Assembly (NCBI GenBank): GCA_963666465.1
Contig: OY762824.1
Location: forward strand, 5,704,001-5,768,000
Length of the DNA stretch: 64,000 nucleotides
DNA from: VXYL01 sp963666465
GTDB lineage: Bacteria; Pseudomonadota; Gammaproteobacteria; Pseudomonadales; Azotimanducaceae
Direction of reading: 5' to 3'
In this document: positions 37,641 to 44,947 of the stretch, piece by piece
Position numbering within the stretch: position 1 is the first letter of the stretch
Layout of the letters: each line of letters starts with the position of its first letter
Notes under the pieces: model-generated
What the model saw: the letters and a program-made list of their open reading frames with translations, nothing else
Databases searched by the model: none
What the model was told of the DNA's origin: nothing
Position numbers and translations under genes: made by a program

Positions 37641-37784
37641 GTGTTCGGCGAGCGCATGCCATACGGGTTCGAGGTCACGGACGAAGACGCGGCCACCATT
37701 CGCCAGTGCATCGAAGAACGCACCATGCAGCCGCTGGACGATCTGGTGGAAGAGCGCGTGGCCGGCGGGGAACGGGTTTACTGA
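37641..37784 (+). CDS. Short acidic ORF, probably a gene fragment
   Basis: 47 codons from a GTG: VFGERMPYGFEVTDEDAATI, then a helix with QPLDDLVEERVAGGERVY. Composition looks coding (GC-rich third positions), but the start is weak and nothing matches a known family. It may be the 3' end of a degraded gene. Confidence 0.25.
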   Translation: MFGERMPYGFEVTDEDAATIRQCIEERTMQPLDDLVEERVAGGERVY

Positions 37785-37852
37785 AAATGGCAAGTCAGGG
37801 GAGGTCCGCCGGGCCTTGGGCGACCCGGCGGGTTCGATATCGCTGACCAGCG

Positions 37853-38584
37853 TCAGCAACGACGGAAGCGCCGATAGGTGTCCCACTCGGGACCGAGTTC
37901 CCGATGTGGATCCGGATTGGGCGACCAGTACCTGGCGTTGGCCTCCCGAGGCTTGCGGGAGTTCCAGCGGCTGATACCGCAGTCCTCGGGCGTGGGCTCG
38001 TACTTGCGCTCGGGCTTCGCCGCCCACTCGTCGATGTCGTGCGAGATGCGCCGCAGTTCCTTCGCCTCGGCGTACTCGGCCTCCCGCGTCTCGCGGCACG
38101 GCGCGCACAGGTAGTCGCCTTCGACGTGGGGGCGGTACGCGCATTTTGAGCATCCGCCTCTGGCCCGAAGCACACTCGATCGGCGGCGCTGGTTTCGGTT
38201 GTGGCGCTCACGGCAGGGATCGCAGATGGCATAGAGGGTGCCATCGGCCTTGACGCCGCGCGGCCGGCCGCAGCGCTTCTCGGTGCAGCGCAACTCGTCG
38301 GGGAGCCGGTCGGCCTTTCTCGCCGCCTCGCGCAGCGCCTTGGCCTCGGCAGCACGCGCGCGCTGGGCGGCCTGTTCGGCCAGGCGCGCGATCCGTTCCC
38401 GCCGTTCGACCTCGCGCGCCGCCTGGCGTTCGGCGCGTTCGGCGTCGCGCGCCCGTGCCCGCCCGACACACAAACATTTCGTCCTACGGTCGTGTGCGCG
38501 ATTTCCTACGCTGGCGGCGTAGGGCGCCACGAAGGACGTGACGCATGGCGAACGGGGCTGACTGACGGTGTGATCGACCTGCAC
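37853..38584 (-). CDS. Cys-rich coiled-coil protein whose N-terminus is supplied by the MITE
   Basis: 243 codons. The first 41 residues come from the mobile repeat at 38462-38687. The rest is a charged coiled coil (RDAERAERQAAREVERRERI and on) followed by several zinc-knuckle-like Cys pairs: CTEKRCG, CDPC, CSKC and CAPC. No internal ATG or GTG exists after the repeat, so either the native start was lost by the insertion or the repeat now provides it. Function is unknown; the Cys array suggests nucleic-acid or zinc binding. Confidence 0.5.
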   Translation of the reverse strand: MQVDHTVSQPRSPCVTSFVAPYAASVGNRAHDRRTKCLCVGRARARDAERAERQAAREVERRERIARLAEQAAQRARAAEAKALREAARKADRLPDELRCTEKRCGRPRGVKADGTLYAICDPCRERHNRNQRRRSSVLRARGGCSKCAYRPHVEGDYLCAPCRETREAEYAEAKELRRISHDIDEWAAKPERKYEPTPEDCGISRWNSRKPREANARYWSPNPDPHRELGPEWDTYRRFRRC

Positions 38585-38687
38585 GACCTCGTTGGCAAAG
38601 GGGCTTGCAACCTACGGCCGGCGAAGCCGCCGCCGTCGGTGTGCGACATGTCTGCGGGGGTGTAGGACGAAATGTTTGTGTGTCGGG
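38462..38687 (+). repeat. MITE-like element with 26-bp perfect terminal inverted repeats, copy 2
   Basis: 226 bp, identical to 36697-36922. The left flank (gcccgtgcccg) equals that of the inverted copy at 36539, and the right flank (AAACGCGATC) equals that of copy 1. Flank sharing suggests either that the true unit is larger than 226 bp or that the 36.5-kb block arose by rearrangement of such a unit. Confidence 0.9.
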
Positions 38688-38941
38688 AAACGCGATCCCG
38701 TTTCAACGCACTTGCCCGGCAAAGACCCATGTCGCGCGGAAATGGATACTCGCATTTGGATATCGGCTGCGAGACGCCCTTGCATCTGCTCCGCTCGCGC
38801 CGACAGGCGCACAAGCCCAAAACGCCCATCACGGCCAGCGCACCGTCTCCGGCAGGCGCTTCGCGGCGTTGGCCAGCACGCAGGTAGTCGCTGCAACTCG
38901 CCAGTGTCGACGGCATCGCGCATTGAGCATAGGCTTGGCCT
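38688..38941. other. Gene-poor stretch right of MITE copy 2
   Basis: About 250 bp between the repeat and the vapB gene. A minus-strand frame contains a phrase like VAATCVLANAAKRLPETVRW, which hints at a transposase tail, but it is interrupted and I do not assign it. Confidence 0.25.
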
Positions 38942-39202
38942 ATGCGTCGACCTTCCGAAGCAACATCGTCCCCCCGCTACGCGCGCCTTTTCCGCAACTG
39001 GCGGAACCAAGCGCTGCGCATCCCACGGGAACTCGAACTGGACGCGGATGAGGTGGCCATCTATCGCGATGATGACCGCTTGATCCTTCAGCTGGTGCCG
39101 CGGACGCCGTCCTTGGCACAGGTGCTGGCCAAGCTCGAACCCCTCGACGAGGAGTTTCCGGAAGTCGCCTACCCTCCCACGGAGCCCAGGGCCATTTTCT
39201 GA
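38942..39202 (+). CDS. vapB: AbrB/MazE-type antitoxin (VapB), orphaned
   Basis: 86 residues. ARLFRNWRNQALRIPRELEL and DEVAIYRDDDRLILQLV form a swapped-hairpin AbrB DNA-binding domain. The C-terminal acidic/Pro tail (LDEEFPEVAYPPTEPRAIF) is the toxin-binding arm of VapB proteins. The toxin that should follow survives only as 13 codons (39204-39245), so the antitoxin is now alone. Confidence 0.85.
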   Translation: MRRPSEATSSPRYARLFRNWRNQALRIPRELELDADEVAIYRDDDRLILQLVPRTPSLAQVLAKLEPLDEEFPEVAYPPTEPRAIF

Positions 39203-39203
39203 A

Positions 39204-39245
39204 GTGGCCAATCTCCGGTACATGCTCGACACGACCATGTTTTAA
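39204..39245 (+). pseudogene. vapC: 5' stub of a vapC toxin gene
   Basis: One base after the vapB stop, a GTG opens VANLRYMLDTTMF and then stops. RYMLDT is the usual N-terminus of VapC PIN toxins (normally followed by NI). Everything downstream is lost and replaced by AT-rich sequence with no gene up to 39396. Confidence 0.75.
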
Positions 39246-39396
39246 TTCCTATCAACGTAAGTACTGTTTTATCGTTCTCTCTATCGCTACCCTTCACAAC
39301 GTCGAGAAAGTCGGAAACAGCGGAAATCACAGTGGTGGGCTCCCAGCAATTGAGATGGAACTGGTATTGGTTTCAATCCAATGCTTGGGCTTCAGC

Positions 39397-39720
39397 TCAA
39401 GTCGCCATCGCCTCATCAACTTCTTTCTTCGAGTCAACAAGCACGGTGATTTTTAGGTCACCATCGAGTGTTGAAAGCATCTTCATGAGCCGGTCCAGCG
39501 TGAAGCGCCCAAGGTCTGCGTTTCGGATGCGCGAAAAATCCGCCGCGGCAAAGGGGGTCAAGGCAGCGGCCTTCCGGACCGAAAGCCCGCGCTCATCCAG
39601 CGTCGCGATGATGCGGGCGGCGAGAACCGCCTTGGCGTGTTTCAGGTCCGCTTCCGGATCGCCCAGATCGCGAAACACGTTGCCGCTTCCTTCGATCAGT
39701 TCAATTTCGGACCCGCTCAT
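39397..39720 (-). CDS. XRE-family HTH antitoxin (HigA2-like)
   Basis: 107 residues from the ATG at 39720. An N-terminal acidic segment (GSGNVFRDLGDPEADLKHAK) is followed by an HTH (LSVRKAAALTPFAAADFSRI, then GRFTLDRLMKML) and a short beta tail (LDGDLKITV). This is the Rha-like/HigA2 antitoxin type usually found after RelE-like toxins. Its ATGA overlaps the toxin stop, so it is the second gene of a toxin-first operon. The module appears intact. Confidence 0.85.
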   Translation of the reverse strand: MSGSEIELIEGSGNVFRDLGDPEADLKHAKAVLAARIIATLDERGLSVRKAAALTPFAAADFSRIRNADLGRFTLDRLMKMLSTLDGDLKITVLVDSKKEVDEAMAT

Positions 39721-40082
39721 GACAATACCTCCCGTCTCAATCGGGCCAGCCGGGCCGCGATCAGATCGATCTCGCGCTTCGGGGTCCTGATCTCGATTTT
39801 CGACTTCTTCCGGAATGCGTGGATCACCCAAAGGCGCCCGGCCAGCTCCGTGACGTAGACCACTCGCCACGCGTCGGTCCGGTGCCGGATGGCGATCTGA
39901 AAGACGCCCGGCTCCAGACCCTTCAGGGGCTTGGCGATGTCCGCCTTGCCGCCCTCGGCCGCGATCGTCAGAGCGGCAGTCGCCCTGTCCCTCACCGCCT
40001 CGGGAAACGTGTCAAACACCTTGCGAGCCGCCTTGATCCACCCGATGGGCCTCGAATTCCTGCTCAAGCCGTATGTTGTCAT
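39717..40082 (-). CDS. RelE/Gp49-type toxin (HigB2-like)
   Basis: 121 residues from the ATG at 40082 (an in-frame ATG at 40094 adds four). RelE-superfamily features: GWIKAARKVFDTFPEAVRDR helix, KPLKGLEPGVFQIAIRHRTD, and WRVVYVTELAGRLWVIHAFR with the basic KKSKIEIRTPKREID tail. It should be an mRNA-cleaving toxin neutralised by the overlapping XRE antitoxin. It lies 27 bp from the TSD of the ISKra4-type element, which inserted just upstream. Confidence 0.85.
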   Translation of the reverse strand: MTTYGLSRNSRPIGWIKAARKVFDTFPEAVRDRATAALTIAAEGGKADIAKPLKGLEPGVFQIAIRHRTDAWRVVYVTELAGRLWVIHAFRKKSKIEIRTPKREIDLIAARLARLRREVLS

Positions 40083-40224
40083 ATATGACGACACCTTTCA
40101 AGGTGGTGGACAATAGAGGGTGCACGTCAGATTTGTGGTGCGCGTGGACGGGAGCTTGGAAACAGTGACTTTGGCGCGGGCGTCTGACAGTATTGATGTT
40201 GTCAGCAATTGCGGAGATACCCCC

Positions 40225-40647
40225 ATGTCCGAAGTGCAGGATCTCGAAGCCCTGAACGAACGGCGCACGCGCATCGCGCGGGAGTTGGCCGCCCTCGGCG
40301 ACGTGCAGTCGGGCTCCCTTGCGGAGCGCTATCGCCGATGCGGCAAGCCCACCTGCCATTGCGCCACCGACGGCGGTCCGGGCCACGGTCCGAGCTGGTC
40401 GCTGACGCGCCGCGTCGACGGCAAGACCGTCACGCGCGTCATCGCGGCGGCGGACGTTCCCGAAGTGCGCGCTCGGCTGGCCGAGTGCCACCGCCTTCGG
40501 CGGCTGGTTCGGGAGCTGATCGAGATCAGCGACCGGTTCTGGGAGACCCGCTTGGCAGATGGACGGCGGGAACGCGGGGAGGCCGCGAAAAAGGGGGCTT
40601 CGCGGCAACCGTCGCGGCGGAGATCGGGGGCGAGGTCGAGCGGCTGA
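40225..40647 (+). CDS. ISKra4-type orfA
   Basis: 140 codons from the ATG at 40225. The N-terminus is a charged helix (EVQDLEALNERRTRIARELA) and is followed by RYRRCGKPTCHCATDGGPGH, a Cys/His cluster seen at the N-terminus of this transposase family. The C-terminal end becomes low-quality basic sequence after an A5G5 run (40588-40597), where the frame of orfB takes over. It is probably the first part of one frameshifted transposase rather than a separate protein. Confidence 0.8.
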   Translation: MSEVQDLEALNERRTRIARELAALGDVQSGSLAERYRRCGKPTCHCATDGGPGHGPSWSLTRRVDGKTVTRVIAAADVPEVRARLAECHRLRRLVRELIEISDRFWETRLADGRRERGEAAKKGASRQPSRRRSGARSSG

Positions 40648-41930
40648 TCGGCGCGGGGATCGCGGACGGCGTCGACTTCGAGGCGGTCGAGACGGCGGCG
40701 CGGCGGCTGGCGCTCGAGGTGGTGGGGAGGGCCGTCGCGGCGCGCCTCAACGCCGACCGTTCCGACGGGAAGGGTGCCCGGCTGCCGTGCGCGTGCGGCG
40801 CGCGGGCGCGGTATGCCGGTCGCCGGCCCAAGACCTTCACCACGGCGCTGGGCGAGATGGAACTGGTGCGCGCCTGGCATCACTGCGACGACTGCGGCGC
40901 CGGCTTCGCGCCGCGCGACCGCGAACTCGGCCTGGCCGGCACGTCGCTGTCGCCGGCGGCGCTGCGCATGACCGGCGTCGCCGCCGGCCGCGTCAGCTTC
41001 GCCGAGACGAGCGTCCTGCTGCGCGAACTGGCCGGACTCGACATCGACGCCAAGTCGGCGGAGCGCCACGCCGAGGCGCTCGGGCGCGAGATCGCCGACG
41101 ACGAGGCGGCCGTCGTCGAGCGCGAGCCCTCCGATGCCGGCACCCTCCATCTCGGCCTCGACGGCACCGGCGTGCCGGTGCGCAAGGCCGAGACCGCCGG
41201 ACGCAAGGGCAGGCAGCCCGACGGCTCCGCCAAGACGCGCGAGGCCAAGATCGTGGCCGTCTGGTCGGCCGAAACCCGCGACCGGGACGGGCGGCCCGTG
41301 CGCGACCCCGACTCCGCCACCTACGGCGCCGCCATCGAGACCGTCGCCGGCCGCGACACCGACCCGGAGCCGGCGCCGTTCGCCCGCCGCGTGCTGCGCG
41401 AGGCCGCGCGGCGCGGCTTCCAGGACGCCCCGCGCCGCGTGGTCCTCGGCGACGGCGCGCCCTGGATATGGAACTGGGCCGACGAGCACGCCCCCGGCGC
41501 CATCCAGATCGTCGACGTATGGCACGCCAGGGAGCATCTGTCCGAGGTCGGCAAGGCCATCTACGGCGCCGGCACCGATCTCGCCGACCGGTGGGGGAAG
41601 ACAAGACACGAAGAACTCGACCAGGGCCGCCTCGACGACATCCTCGACGCCCTGCGCACCCATGCCGGCTCCTGCGACGAAGCCCGCAGGTGCATCGCCT
41701 GCATCGACGGCAACCGCCACCGCATGCGCTACCCGAAGTTCCGCGACATGGGGCTGTGCGTCGCCACCGGCGTCGTCGAGGGCGCCTGCAAGAACGTCGT
41801 CGGCAGCCGCCTCAAGCGCGGCGGCATGCACTGGACCGTCGACGGCGCCAACGCCATCCTCGCACTGCGCTGCGCCATCCTCGGAAACCGCTTCGACGAC
41901 TTCTGGGAGCGCCGCGCCAGCAACGGGTAG
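40593..41930 (+). CDS. ISKra4-type transposase, catalytic part (orfB)
   Basis: About 445 codons in the -1 frame relative to orfA. A zinc-like CDDCGAGFAPRD segment is followed by the DDE catalytic core: Asp in LHLGLDGTGVPVRKAE, Asp in VVLGDGAPWIWNW and Glu in VATGVVEGACKNVVGSRLK. The conserved end is GGMHWTVDGANAILALRCA. No good start codon is seen at the boundary; expression by -1 frameshifting at A5G5 (40588-40597) is the simplest reading. A fragment of a related transposase lies at 31696-31833. Confidence 0.88.
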   Translation, partial: GGFAATVAAEIGGEVERLIGAGIADGVDFEAVETAARRLALEVVGRAVAARLNADRSDGKGARLPCACGARARYAGRRPKTFTTALGEMELVRAWHHCDDCGAGFAPRDRELGLAGTSLSPAALRMTGVAAGRVSFAETSVLLRELAGLDIDAKSAERHAEALGREIADDEAAVVEREPSDAGTLHLGLDGTGVPVRKAETAGRKGRQPDGSAKTREAKIVAVWSAETRDRDGRPVRDPDSATYGAAIETVAGRDTDPEPAPFARRVLREAARRGFQDAPRRVVLGDGAPWIWNWADEHAPGAIQIVDVWHAREHLSEVGKAIYGAGTDLADRWGKTRHEELDQGRLDDILDALRTHAGSCDEARRCIACIDGNRHRMRYPKFRDMGLCVATGVVEGACKNVVGSRLKRGGMHWTVDGANAILALRCAILGNRFDDFWERRASNG

Positions 41931-42073
41931 CTGGTTGGCACCTCATCTCACAAATCTGACGTGCATCCGACAATAGACTGCAGGACCATTTCACGCTAGC
42001 CGGAAGGCGGCAATTGGAGGATTGGGACGAAAGGCACTGGCTTTTCGGCGGCGGCTGGTGTACAGCGGGCCGC

Positions 42074-42690
42074 ATGTTGGCGGGATGCGACAAGTGCGAA
42101 GCGGTCGTGCGGGAGGTGGAGGTGCGTCCGATCCGCCCGGACGAGCGGCGGCACTGGGACGCGCTGATGGACGAGCGCCACTGCCTGGGGTTCAGGGCAG
42201 TTCGCGGGCCGCGGCCTGCGCCACGTCGCGGAGTGGCGCGGGCACTGGCTGGGCTGGCGCCGGTCGGTGCAGTTCCGGCGCCTGCACCTGGTCGGCAACA
42301 ACACGCGCTTCCTGGTGCTGCCGGAGGCGTCGGGCATCCCGAACCTGGCGTCGCGGGCGCTGTCGCGCAGGTAAGCGGCGGCTGGACGCGGACTGGGAGG
42401 CCGCGCACGGCCATCCGCTGGAGCTCGCGGAGACGTTCGTGGACCCGTCGCGGTTCCGGGGCGCCTGCAACGACGCGTCGAACTGGGTGCAGGTGGGTCG
42501 CAGCAAGGGCTCCGCGCGCCACAACGGCTCGTACGGACCCGCGCGAGGCACCGAAGGAGGTGTGCGGGCGGGCGCTGCGCCGCGACGCGCGGCGACGGCT
42601 GGCGGACCCGGCGGACCGCCCGGAGTGGTCGTGCCGGTCGGTGCCGGTGCGCTGCACGCGCGCCGAGCTGCGCTCCGGTCGGACTGCTAC
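42074..42690 (+). pseudogene. DruA-like (DUF4338) gene broken by multiple frameshifts
   Basis: Pieces in different frames rebuild a DUF4338 protein: VRPIRPDERRHWDALMDERH, then LRHVAEWRGHWLGWRRSVQF, then RLHLVGNNTRFLVLPEASGI with PNLASRALSR, then RRLDADWEAAHGHPLELAET and FVDPSRFRGACNDASNWVQV, then REAPKEVCGRALRRDARRRL. At least three frame changes and one stop (about 42373) separate them. DUF4338 includes DruA of the Druantia defence system and transposon-carried relatives. It is non-functional as it stands. Confidence 0.75.
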
Positions 42691-42786
42691 TAGACCGCCC
42701 GGGTCGGCATCGGAGGACGTGGCAGCAACGCCGGTCAGCGCAGGCAGGGGTAGGCGCGTGGGCGAGAGCGTGTGGCCGATGCGCTG

Positions 42787-42872
42787 CGCGAGAGCAGGAT
42801 CGTCATGGCCTGGCTGTCCTTTCCGCCGGAGTGGCTCACCGCCACCAGTGCGCCGTCCCGAACCGTCTCCCG
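42787..42872 (-). pseudogene. Fragment of a PAPS-reductase/PP-loop ATPase gene
   Basis: A short stretch encodes TVRDGALVAVSHSGGKDSQA, then MTILLSR. SxSGGKDS is the PP-loop pyrophosphatase signature of phosphoadenosine-phosphosulfate reductase-like proteins. Both sides degenerate at once, so only the nucleotide-binding loop is recognisable. Confidence 0.65.
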
Positions 42873-43100
42873 GCAACTCCGGTGGCATGAGGACGCAGGT
42901 CCGGTGGCGAACTCGTGCGGTGGCGGTCATGAGCGAGTCCTCCTCGGCAGGTGGCTGAACAACGGCGCGGTGCCCGGCGGGGGCGTTCACCCGGAAACGG
43001 GAACGAGTACGGAGGGGCGGCGCGCCGTGCGATCCGGTGGCGTTGGGTCCGCGTTGGACTCGGGCAGGCGTCCCTTGGACGGTGTCCTGAGACGGGTCGC

Positions 43101-43268
43101 TCATACCCAGTCTCGCTCCGCGAACGAAACGACCTCGCCGTCGGTCACGATGAAGTGATCGATCAAGCGCACGTCCACGAGGTTCAGGGCCCGACCGAGC
43201 CGCTCGGTGAGGACGCGGTCGGACTCGCTCGGCTCCGCCACCCCCGAGGGGTGGTTGTGGAACAGCGA
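43101..43268 (-). pseudogene. C-terminal fragment of a RadC-like JAB/MPN protein
   Basis: 55 codons encode SLFHNHPSGVAEPSESDRVL, then TERLGRALNLVDVRLIDHFI and VTDGEVVSFAERDWV, the end of the JAMM metalloprotease fold of RadC with its His-x-His-Pro zinc motif. The N-terminal two thirds are absent; the sequence changes abruptly at about 43268 into the vapC fragment on the other strand. Confidence 0.8.
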
Positions 43269-43642
43269 GTTTTCTTCTCGACACCAACATCGTGTCGGAG
43301 TTGGTTCGCCGGCCGCAAGGAGACTTGGCTCGACGGGCAATGGCGCTTGCGCCCGGCGAGGTCGGAATCAGCGTCATCGTCGCGGTTGAACTGCACTACG
43401 GCGCCGAGCGGCGCGGGTCGCCTCGGCTCACGCAACAACTCGATGCGGTTCTTTCGGCCATTGAGACACTTCCGGTCGCTCCGCCCGCAGATGCCCACTA
43501 TGGGTCAATCCGCGCCGACTTGGAGCGGGTGGGGCGTCCCATTGGCCACAACGACCTCCTGATTGCCGCGCATGCAAGGGCCCTCGGTACGACGCTCGTG
43601 ACAAGGAACCTCGAGGAATTCAGTCGTGTGCCGGCCTTCTGA
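43268..43642 (+). pseudogene. vapC: VapC-type PIN toxin without its start
   Basis: Reads FLLDTNIVSELVRRPQGDLA, then VGISVIVAVELHYGAERRGS, GRPIGHNDLLIAAHARALGT and TLVTRNLEEFSRVPAF. The PIN catalytic acids (Asp in LLDTN, Glu in AVELHYG, Asp in GHNDLLIA) are present, but there is no initiation codon before LLDTN: the frame joins RadC-derived sequence. A GTG at 43292 would make a protein lacking the first catalytic Asp. No antitoxin gene remains beside it. Confidence 0.75.
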
Positions 43643-43682
43643 TCGAGGATTGGTGACAGCCGTGCGGCGCATTCGCACCTAA

Positions 43683-43787
43683 CAGCCTGTCGGACTTTGC
43701 CGTCTCGGCGAAGTTCGTCAGGGTGATGGGACGGCTTGGGCTGGGGCAAGAAGCGTTGCCCGAAGGCAACGGTTCTTGTGGCGCTGG
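43683..43787 (-). repeat. Two-hairpin intergenic repeat, copy 4
   Basis: About 105 bp, inverted relative to copies 1-3. The mini-hairpin (GTTGCC-cgaa-GGCAAC form) is kept. The long stem is diverged in its middle (ttcgtcagggtgatgggac), so pairing is weaker. It marks the right edge of accessory island 2, 68 bp before the aldolase. Confidence 0.75.
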
Positions 43788-43854
43788 CCTATGGCATTGC
43801 GTCGGTAACGGCACTATCGTGGGCGCAACAACTTGAGGCCCTTGGGGGGACACC

Positions 43855-44919
43855 ATGCCCATCGTCAGCATGAGGCAGCTTCTCGACCATGCGGCGGAGA
43901 ACGACTACGGCGTTCCCGCCTTCAACGTCAACAACTTGGAGCAGATACGAGCCATCATGGAGGGGGCTCACGCCACCGACAGCCCGGTGATCGTGCAGGC
44001 ATCTGCGGGGGCGAGGAAATACGCCGGCCCCACCTTCCTGCGCCATCTCATCCTTGCGGCGGTGGAGGAGTTTCCGCACATTCCGGTGGTGATGCATCAG
44101 GACCACGGGGCATCGCCGGCGGTGTGTCAGCGTTCCATCCAGCTTGGCTTCTCTTCCGTGATGATGGATGGCTCGCTCGAAGAAGACCAGAAGACGCCGG
44201 CCAGCTACGACTACAACATCGAGGTGACCCGGCAGGCGGTGGAAATGGCCCATGCCTGCGGGGTGTCGGTGGAAGGCGAGCTCGGTTGCCTTGGCTCGCT
44301 GGAGACGGGGGAGGCCGGCAAGGAAGACGGCGTCGGCGCCGAGGGTGCCTTGTCCAAGGAGATGCTGCTGACCGATCCAGAGCAGGCGGCGGACTTCGTC
44401 AAGCGCACCGCAGTGGACGCGCTCGCCATCGCCATCGGCACCTCCCACGGCGCCTACAAATTCTCGCGCCCGCCCACCGGTGACATCCTTGCCATCGACC
44501 GGGTGAAGGAAATCCACGCCCGCATTCCCAACACGCATCTTGTGATGCACGGCAGCTCGTCGGTGCCGCAGGAACTGCTCGCCCGCATCAACGAGTTCGG
44601 TGGCGAAATCCCGGAAACCTACGGCGTGCCGGTAGCGGAGGTGCAGGAAGGCATCCGCCACGGCGTGCGCAAAGTGAACATCGATACCGACCTACGGCTC
44701 GCCTCCACCGCTGCCATCCGCGAGCACCTGGCGAGGAATCGCTCCGAATTCGATCCGCGCAAATACCTCACCGAGTCGATGCACGCGATGAAGGCGGTGG
44801 TGATGGATCGCTACGAAGCGTTCGGTACCGCTGGCAATGCGGGCAAGATCAAGCCCGTGGGGCTTGAATCGATGTTCGAGCGCTATGCCGCCGGCACGCT
44901 CGATCCGGTGGTGCATTAG
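43855..44919 (+). CDS. fba: Class II fructose-bisphosphate aldolase
   Basis: 354 residues, matching the length of the Calvin-cycle subtype (CbbA/FbaA). Metal and substrate signatures: VMHQDHGASPAVCQ (zinc His and catalytic Asp), IGTSHGAYKF (zinc His), THLVMHGSSSVPQE (zinc His and phosphate loop) and RKVNIDTDLRLA. All ligands are intact. It cleaves fructose-1,6-bisphosphate to DHAP and G3P in glycolysis/gluconeogenesis. The start at 43855 follows a GGGGGGACACC stretch. The hydrolase gene 28 bp downstream may be co-transcribed. Confidence 0.95.
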   Translation: MPIVSMRQLLDHAAENDYGVPAFNVNNLEQIRAIMEGAHATDSPVIVQASAGARKYAGPTFLRHLILAAVEEFPHIPVVMHQDHGASPAVCQRSIQLGFSSVMMDGSLEEDQKTPASYDYNIEVTRQAVEMAHACGVSVEGELGCLGSLETGEAGKEDGVGAEGALSKEMLLTDPEQAADFVKRTAVDALAIAIGTSHGAYKFSRPPTGDILAIDRVKEIHARIPNTHLVMHGSSSVPQELLARINEFGGEIPETYGVPVAEVQEGIRHGVRKVNIDTDLRLASTAAIREHLARNRSEFDPRKYLTESMHAMKAVVMDRYEAFGTAGNAGKIKPVGLESMFERYAAGTLDPVVH

Positions 44920-44947
44920 TGCCCTTGCCGCTCGGAGGAGGGCTTCG

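Larger units (their letters stand above)
40118..41970 (+). mobile_element. ISKra4-type insertion sequence
   Basis: 1,853 bp. Ends are 20-bp inverted repeats differing at one position (GGGTGCACGTCAGATTTGTG and GGATGCACGTCAGATTTGTG read inward). A 9-bp direct repeat GACAATAGA flanks both sides (40109-40117 and 41971-41979), a clear target-site duplication. Two overlapping frames encode the transposase. Everything is intact, suggesting recent arrival. Confidence 0.93.

Noticed and set aside
38700..38890. Possible transposase tail (VAATCVLANAAKRLPE) on the minus strand
   Set aside because: Too short and interrupted to assign to a family with confidence.
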